A DNA stretch of 39,616 nt from Photorhabdus australis DSM 17609 (GTDB lineage: Bacteria > Pseudomonadota > Gammaproteobacteria > Enterobacterales > Enterobacteriaceae): positions 1 to 39,616 of the forward strand of contig NZ_JONO01000039.1 of assembly GCF_000711895.1 (NCBI RefSeq), read 5' to 3'. Shown in pieces: positions 35,486-39,616 of the stretch. The notes below the pieces were generated by a model. That model made no database searches. It saw only the letters and a program-made list of their open reading frames with translations, and was not told the origin of the DNA. The position numbers and the translations under genes are program-made. Numbering within the stretch: position 1 is the stretch's first letter; every line of letters starts with the position of its first letter.

Positions 35486-36640
35486 GTGGAAACGGTGGAA
35501 TTGGCCAGGAATGCATATCCAAAATCGGGCGGTGTTGTAAATGGGAATGTGGATGCGACTGGATATGTGAAATCTGGAGACGGTACGGATGTTGTATCTA
35601 GCCAAGATATATGGGCGAAAAGACACATTTATGAAAGTGGACACCGTGTTTACAGTCCAAACAATAAACCTTCTGCCGGGGATGTGGGGGCAGTATCAGC
35701 CAATGGTGGAAATTATCCAGAGTATTTTAGATTTAAACAAGTCGAGACGATTCCAAACGAACGTAATGCAACAATGTTAGTTTCTGAATCTGGTGGGAAA
35801 CCGACAAGTACGCTGGTTGCGTTTACAAGTTATGCCTGGTACGACAATTATATTAAAACGGGTATTATGCGTGGTGGTAGCGTAGACACCTTGGGATATG
35901 CTGTAGATATTAATGCGAAGCGTGTGTTGACAGTATCACCGGACGGGAAAGTAAATGCCGCACAATTGATTGCTCAATCATTTATTGCCGGTAGCGGCGG
36001 TATGCAAGCAGGCACAAAAGATGCGGCTAGTTTTGATGGGAATAATGTTGAACTTATATCGTGGTTTGGTATCGGGTTGAGAGCAACAATAGATCAGAAG
36101 ACACGAATTTTTTTTAATACGCGTAACGGCGATATTTTCACGCAGGGGACGGTTAATATCGGCAGTGCTGTTCACTACGCAGACGGAAACACTACAGGCT
36201 CAATATGGGGGGGTGACTTACATAGCTATATAAACAATAACATACCTCATAACATCCCAGTTGGTGCTCCTATTCCATGGCCGTTACCTACTGCGCCCGA
36301 TGGTTATTTTACATGCAACGGTCAGTCATTTAACAAATCCCTATATCCCAAATTAGCAACCGCTTATCCATCAGGCGTATTACCCGATTTACGGGGTGAA
36401 TTTATCCGTGGCTGGGATGATGGGCGCGGTGTGGATCGTGGTCGTGGGATTTTGTCGTGGCAAACTGATGAATTCAAATCACATAACCATACATTAAACG
36501 CGGATGATTCGGGCTCATGGGGTGATCGCGCTGGAAGAGGTAATGGAAATCACCGAGATCTACAGCCAACTAACAACACGGGTGGCACAGAAACCCGCCC
36601 CCGCAACATTGCATTTAACTACATAGTGAGGGCAGCATAA
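35486..36640 (+). pseudogene. Tail fibre, C-terminal part with tail-collar domain (separated from N-terminus)
   Basis: The frame is open from 35459 and the first possible start is GTG 35486 (VETVELARNAYPKSGGVVNG), with no ribosome binding site, so this is probably the severed end of the fibre at 34365. It contains the fibre shaft (VNGNVDATGYVKSGDGTDV, HIYESGHRVYSPNNKPS) and a C-terminal tail-collar domain (PVGAPIPWPLPTAPDGYFTC, LPDLRGEFIRGWDDGRG) ending SHNHTL, TETRPRNIAFNYIVRA. This is the receptor-binding part. It is intact to its stop and couples to the fibre chaperone by TAATG. If translated at all, it lacks the baseplate anchor. Confidence 0.75.
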
Positions 36641-37266
36641 TGACAGAACAAAAATATTCATTAGAACCAGAAGCAGCAATATTAGGAAAAGATGGATTGG
36701 CTGAAAAAGCCGGTTGGCTAACAATCTATCATGCAGCACCTGGCTCAAGAGAATTTATCAGCGCGACACCCGAATATCTGATGAAAGGAATAGGCATACC
36801 GGCCAGTTCCTATACAGATGCCCCGATACTGCCTGAATCTGATTCTATGGCGGTTAGGCGTACAGCAGACGGCAATTACTGGGAAACTGTCCCAGACTAC
36901 CGCGGAAAAACAGCTTACAACACACAAACTCGTTTGCCGCAAGAAATTACTGAGCTGGGTGAATTACCCGATACCCTAACATTCAAACAACCCGTTACTC
37001 ATTTTGATCGATGGGATGGCTCGAAATGGGTGACTGACGCAACAGCAATAAAAGATAGTGAGATTGAGCAGGCAGAACAATTGCGAGACACACTGAGCAA
37101 GCAAGCTAATGAAACCATCACGTTGCTCCAATATGCTGTTGATACTGAATTGGCTTCGGAAGAAGAACAAGCACTGTTGCCTGAATGGAAAAAGTATGTG
37201 GTCTTACTGAGCCGGGTTGATGTTTCATTAGCCCCTAATATTAAATGGCCGGAAATACCAGAATGA
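36640..37266 (+). CDS. Tail fibre assembly chaperone (Tfa/Caudo_TAP)
   Basis: The 208-aa protein shows the Tfa layout: a variable N-terminal half and a conserved second half (PDYRGKTAYNTQTRLPQEIT, DRWDGSKWVTD, ALLPEWKKYVVLLSRVDVS, KWPEIPE). Tfa proteins fold the tail fibre trimer and may remain at the tip. It overlaps the fibre C-terminal gene by one base and is intact, which argues that the fibre disruption is recent or that the fibre end is still used. Confidence 0.88.
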   Translation: MTEQKYSLEPEAAILGKDGLAEKAGWLTIYHAAPGSREFISATPEYLMKGIGIPASSYTDAPILPESDSMAVRRTADGNYWETVPDYRGKTAYNTQTRLPQEITELGELPDTLTFKQPVTHFDRWDGSKWVTDATAIKDSEIEQAEQLRDTLSKQANETITLLQYAVDTELASEEEQALLPEWKKYVVLLSRVDVSLAPNIKWPEIPE

Positions 37267-37275
37267 TAACAATAA

Positions 37276-37293
37276 GGGCTGCTTATGCAGCCC
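37276..37293. terminator. Hairpin after the tail operon, no T-run
   Basis: A perfect 7-bp GC-rich stem gggctgc/gcagccc with a ttat loop lies 10 bases after the fibre chaperone stop, in the convergent gap with the glycosyltransferase. No T-run follows on either strand, so termination may be factor-dependent. Confidence 0.45.
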
Positions 37294-37410
37294 GATGACA
37301 ATAATAAGACAGTTTAGTATTACTCCGGAATCATCTTGATTTTTCATCGTTTTCTGATAAAAAAGTTTTAAACATAGAGAACTGAAAAAGTGTTAGTTAA
37401 TCCCTGGTAT

Positions 37411-38481
37411 TTAATAAATATTCAATGCGGATTCAATTCTGCTCAAATAATTATCATCATAGAATTTTTCTATCGCATTCTTTATATCAATACTGTTAGG
37501 TAGTGGTTTTCCGTTAACAATATCTTGCAAGAGATTTACCAATACATCAGGTCTATCAACAGGATATAGAGTTCCATTTATAGAGTTTTGAATAATATCT
37601 GATGGGCCTGTTTTGCAGTCAGAACTGACACAATAAATACCATAGGAATTAGCTTCACCAAGTACCATTGGTAAGCCTTCATGTGTTGATGTAAGTAATA
37701 GCGCAGTTACTTCTTTTATATTATTGACAATATAGTCCCAAGGATTTTCTTGCCAGCCATGCCATGAAATTTTTTGTTCTATATTCAAATTAACTGCTAA
37801 TGATTGTAGAATGTTTATATCATCCCCTGATCCTAAGACATGTAATTCCCAGTTTCCTTTAATTTTTGAAAGAGCATGGAACATACTTTGTATATTTTTC
37901 CCTTCTTTTGCAATGATTCTTCCTACATAGATAAATCTCGATATATTTTTAGGACGAGTAATAGTTATTGGTGTTCTTGATATTGGGTTAAAGATTGTAT
38001 GTATTTTATTATCAGGAACTCCCATGTTAATCAGATAATTGGTATTACCAGTACTAATGGACAAGTGGTAATCTGCTTTGAGTGTAAATATTGCTTTATA
38101 CGCGGAATATAGGGAAAGATGAACCCAAGAAAATATAGGTATTTTTGTGAATGAAATTTTCCTAGCCAAGTTGGATATGTAACAACCCCGTGTAGAAATG
38201 GCAATAATCAAGTCAGGATTCTCTTGCTTGATGTGCCTTGAAAATTGCAACACAAAATGAATTCGGCGAAGTGTTGGATTCCTGATTTCCGAAAAGATAC
38301 GTTTAAACTTTATTCCTTTTAGCCAAGTGTCATTAGAAAATTTATTATTTTCTTTGAAAAAGATAAAACTAATATCTACATCTGCATTATGTTTAGAAAG
38401 TAAGGAAACGCATTTTTTACAAACAGTCTCTGTGCCACCAAAACCACTAAGCTCATAACCTACAATAATTATTTTTTTCAT
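37411..38481 (-). CDS. WaaB-like LPS glycosyltransferase (GT4)
   Basis: I start at ATG 38481 (MKKIIIVGYELSGFGGTETV), 10 bases after ggagg; the frame extends 7 codons further to 38502. The 356-aa protein has the N-terminal GT4 glycine motif (SGFGGTETV), IFSWVHLSL near 115, the central FIYVGRIIAKEGKN and the C-terminal donor-binding ALLLTSTHEGLPMVLGEANS with the E-x7-E pattern, and SSDCKTGPSDII. It resembles E. coli WaaB, UDP-galactose:LPS core 1,6-galactosyltransferase, throughout. It is separated from any waa cluster and convergent with the tail operon. Acceptor and sugar are inferred. Confidence 0.8.
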   Translation of the reverse strand: MKKIIIVGYELSGFGGTETVCKKCVSLLSKHNADVDISFIFFKENNKFSNDTWLKGIKFKRIFSEIRNPTLRRIHFVLQFSRHIKQENPDLIIAISTRGCYISNLARKISFTKIPIFSWVHLSLYSAYKAIFTLKADYHLSISTGNTNYLINMGVPDNKIHTIFNPISRTPITITRPKNISRFIYVGRIIAKEGKNIQSMFHALSKIKGNWELHVLGSGDDINILQSLAVNLNIEQKISWHGWQENPWDYIVNNIKEVTALLLTSTHEGLPMVLGEANSYGIYCVSSDCKTGPSDIIQNSINGTLYPVDRPDVLVNLLQDIVNGKPLPNSIDIKNAIEKFYDDNYLSRIESALNIY

Positions 38482-38511
38482 GATGATTTTACCTCCAATC
38501 ATAAATGAGAG

Positions 38512-38703
38512 CTATACCAAGAGTGATATAAGGATAGCACTATAAAACATAGCAAATTCGTTTAATAATAGAGAAATGAAAAGTACAGTAATACTTCTCT
38601 TATTTTTAAACAAGAACTTGAAGCTATATGAGTTAAAAATCAAAAAATTAAAGAGAGCAACAGCTGATAGTAGTCTAATTAGATGGTTTTTTATGAGTTT
38701 CAT
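38512..38703 (-). CDS. Short hydrophobic ORF, possibly truncated membrane protein
   Basis: This 63-aa frame has two hydrophobic stretches (LLSAVALFNFLIFNSYSF and ITVLFISLLLNEFAMFYSAI) separated by a basic loop, and ends 30 bases before the glycosyltransferase start, on the same strand. It could be the start of a truncated polytopic LPS/O-antigen protein or an unrelated small membrane protein. No recognisable family, and AT-rich chance remains possible. Confidence 0.35.
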   Translation of the reverse strand: MKLIKNHLIRLLSAVALFNFLIFNSYSFKFLFKNKRSITVLFISLLLNEFAMFYSAILISLLV

Positions 38704-39274
38704 ATCTGAATATCAATAGTAAATTTAAAAATAGTAAAGATAGTTTAACTTCAAAAAAATAAGAGACACTGAGATTCAATCTCTACATCTATTTAAACTC
38801 TCTATGGATACCATACAATATATTTTTCATCATGTGAATCAGAATTTTCTGGTATTTTTGAAAACCTGAATACTTCTATTATAGAAGAACAAACAGAATA
38901 TAGAAATATCACTAAGATATAACAGTAACGAGAGAAAGTAAGATAGCTCTTAAGATAAAAAATCAAGATGTAAAACTACTTTAACATTGGAAAATTCCTG
39001 TTTTTATAAACAATTTATGGTTTTCCTGGATGTTCAAAAAGCATGAGTTATAGCAAAGTGCTAATAGCTGGGCAATCCTCCTAAAAATAGAATTCTTTAC
39101 ATATAAGCTCATGGTATGAAACGAGGGGACATTTTCCCTCATTTGTTAGCATCGGGCTATATGGTGAAAAGGGAGATTACTACTGTACTATTGCAAATGA
39201 TAATATTTATTTACAGTTGTAGTATTCTCCCCTGAGAAGAAAAGAATAAAGTTTTTCGCCCTTTGAAATTCTAT
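38704..39274. other. Non-coding AT-rich stretch between the glycosyltransferase region and an IS element
   Basis: No gene or RNA is recognised. A small inverted repeat gaggg...ccctc occurs near 39122-39140. The stretch looks like decayed accessory DNA. Confidence 0.5.
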
Positions 39275-39616
39275 GACCCTGTAAATAATTCTGTGTATTT
39301 GCCTTTCATTAAATGTGGCCGTCCAGGCGGTCACCGAACTCAATAATAAAACGACTCATCGCTTGTTTCCAGTTTTGAATCGGCATGCTCCATTTTTTTG
39401 AAGCTGATTCAATCGCCAAATAGATAACTTTACGCACAGAATCTTCCGTTGGAAATACCTTACGTTTTTTAATCGCATGGCGGAGCACACTGTTGAGGGA
39501 TTCTATTGCATTCGTCGTATAAATGGCTTTACGGATATCTTCGGGATAGGCAAAGAACGTGTTTAGATTCTCCCAATGGGCATACCAACTCTTGCTGATT
39601 TGTGGATATTTGTCAT
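39275..39616 (-). mobile_element. IS256-family insertion sequence, 3' end
   Basis: The transposase above is followed by 30-odd bases ending near gaccctgtaaataattctgt (39275), which has the look of the terminal repeat of IS256-type elements. The exact boundary needs the other end of the element. Confidence 0.55.
39309..39616 (-). CDS. IS256-family transposase, C-terminal part (5' end beyond window)
   Basis: The minus strand is open from the window edge to a TAA at 39309-39311. It reads DKYPQISKSWYAHWENLN, TFFAYPEDIRKAIYTTNAIE, SLNSVLRHAIKKRKVFPTED, KVIYLAIESASKKWSMPIQN and ends RFIIEFGDRLDGHI. The block IRKAIYTTNAIESLN with the Glu of the DDE triad region is diagnostic of IS256-family (mutator-like) transposases. 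About 100 residues, roughly a quarter of the usual length, are inside the window. It is intact as far as visible. Confidence 0.92.
   Translation of the reverse strand, partial: DKYPQISKSWYAHWENLNTFFAYPEDIRKAIYTTNAIESLNSVLRHAIKKRKVFPTEDSVRKVIYLAIESASKKWSMPIQNWKQAMSRFIIEFGDRLDGHI

Larger units (their letters stand above)
22739..37266 (+). mobile_element. Headless contractile phage-tail locus (tailocin candidate)
   Basis: The locus reads rightward throughout: SOS-type promoter, Q-type antiterminator, terminators, then tail terminator, sheath, tube, assembly chaperone, tape measure, baseplate set, split fibre and fibre chaperone. No integrase, repressor, replication, terminase, portal, capsid or lysis gene is seen. 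The sheath/tube/plug types are those of DUF3383-type contractile phages, not the P2-like type behind R-pyocins and xenorhabdicin. Confidence 0.75.

Noticed and set aside
22739..37266. Photorhabdus virulence cassette (PVC/eCIS) instead of a tailocin
   Set aside because: PVCs carry several sheath and tube paralogues, an AAA+ ATPase and effector genes. Here there is one sheath, one tube, a true tape measure, a collar-type fibre and a Tfa chaperone, with a Q-like antiterminator.

Overview
The window looks like the chromosome of an enterobacterium of the Photorhabdus/Xenorhabdus group (Morganellaceae). The evidence is the AT-rich sequence, a conserved enterobacterial core block (yfaE-nrdB-nrdA, ubiG, gyrA, rcsC, rcsB-rcsD), two full-length 127-bp ERIC elements, and accessory modules typical of that group. 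The genus is an inference, because no search was run.

Layout. (1) 1-4733 is the 3' end of a contact-dependent inhibition (CDI) locus. It holds the end of a large CdiA/haemagglutinin-type exoprotein with a C-terminal toxin and a 66-aa probable immunity gene. A 54-bp palindromic IS-end remnant follows, then an orphan CdiA C-terminal module with a PD-(D/E)XK-like nuclease, then three tandem 168-aa immunity paralogues of the CdiI/DUF1436 type. (2) 4734-7069 is accessory DNA: a broken small gene, an antitoxin-like gene with no toxin, gene debris, and a Gfo/Idh/MocA oxidoreductase. (3) 7070-14759 is core: class Ia ribonucleotide reductase with its ferredoxin, UbiG, and divergent gyrA with a strong terminator. 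(4) 14784-21426 is the Rcs phosphorelay, with rcsC flanked by two oppositely oriented ERIC elements and facing rcsD-rcsB. (5) 21588-22732 holds tRNA-Ser(TGA), a Dabb-domain gene and tRNA-Thr(TGT). (6) 22739-37266 is a headless contractile phage-tail locus (tailocin candidate). It has a LexA box over a promoter, a Q-type antiterminator, two terminators, then tail terminator, DUF3383-type sheath, tube, tail assembly chaperone with a -1 frameshift extension, tape measure with a muralytic domain, baseplate hub/plug/spike/wedge/J/I proteins, a tail fibre split by about 440 bp, and a fibre-assembly chaperone. (7) 37411-39616 holds a WaaB-like LPS glycosyltransferase, a short membrane ORF, a long non-coding stretch and the 3' end of an IS256-family transposase that runs off the window.

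How the parts work together. The CDI segment looks like a toxin-swapping reservoir: the orphan module repeats the DUF637-like region just upstream of the active toxin, so recombination could exchange toxins, while the immunity array protects the cell. The tail locus looks like a bacteriocin rather than a phage: there is no capsid, portal, terminase, integrase or lysis gene in the window, but every part of a contractile tail is present. Its inferred control is LexA repression followed by Q antitermination. The split fibre and the neighbouring LPS glycosyltransferase are the points most likely to affect target range and self-protection.

The most noteworthy observations are the triplicated immunity genes, each preceded by a relic of the toxin 3' end; the 7-T slippery site joining two reading frames of the tail assembly chaperone; the SOS-promoter/Q/terminator control of a head-free tail; the split fibre gene with an ERIC-end relic; and an exact in-frame 30-bp duplication of the redox-active nrdA tail just after its stop codon.
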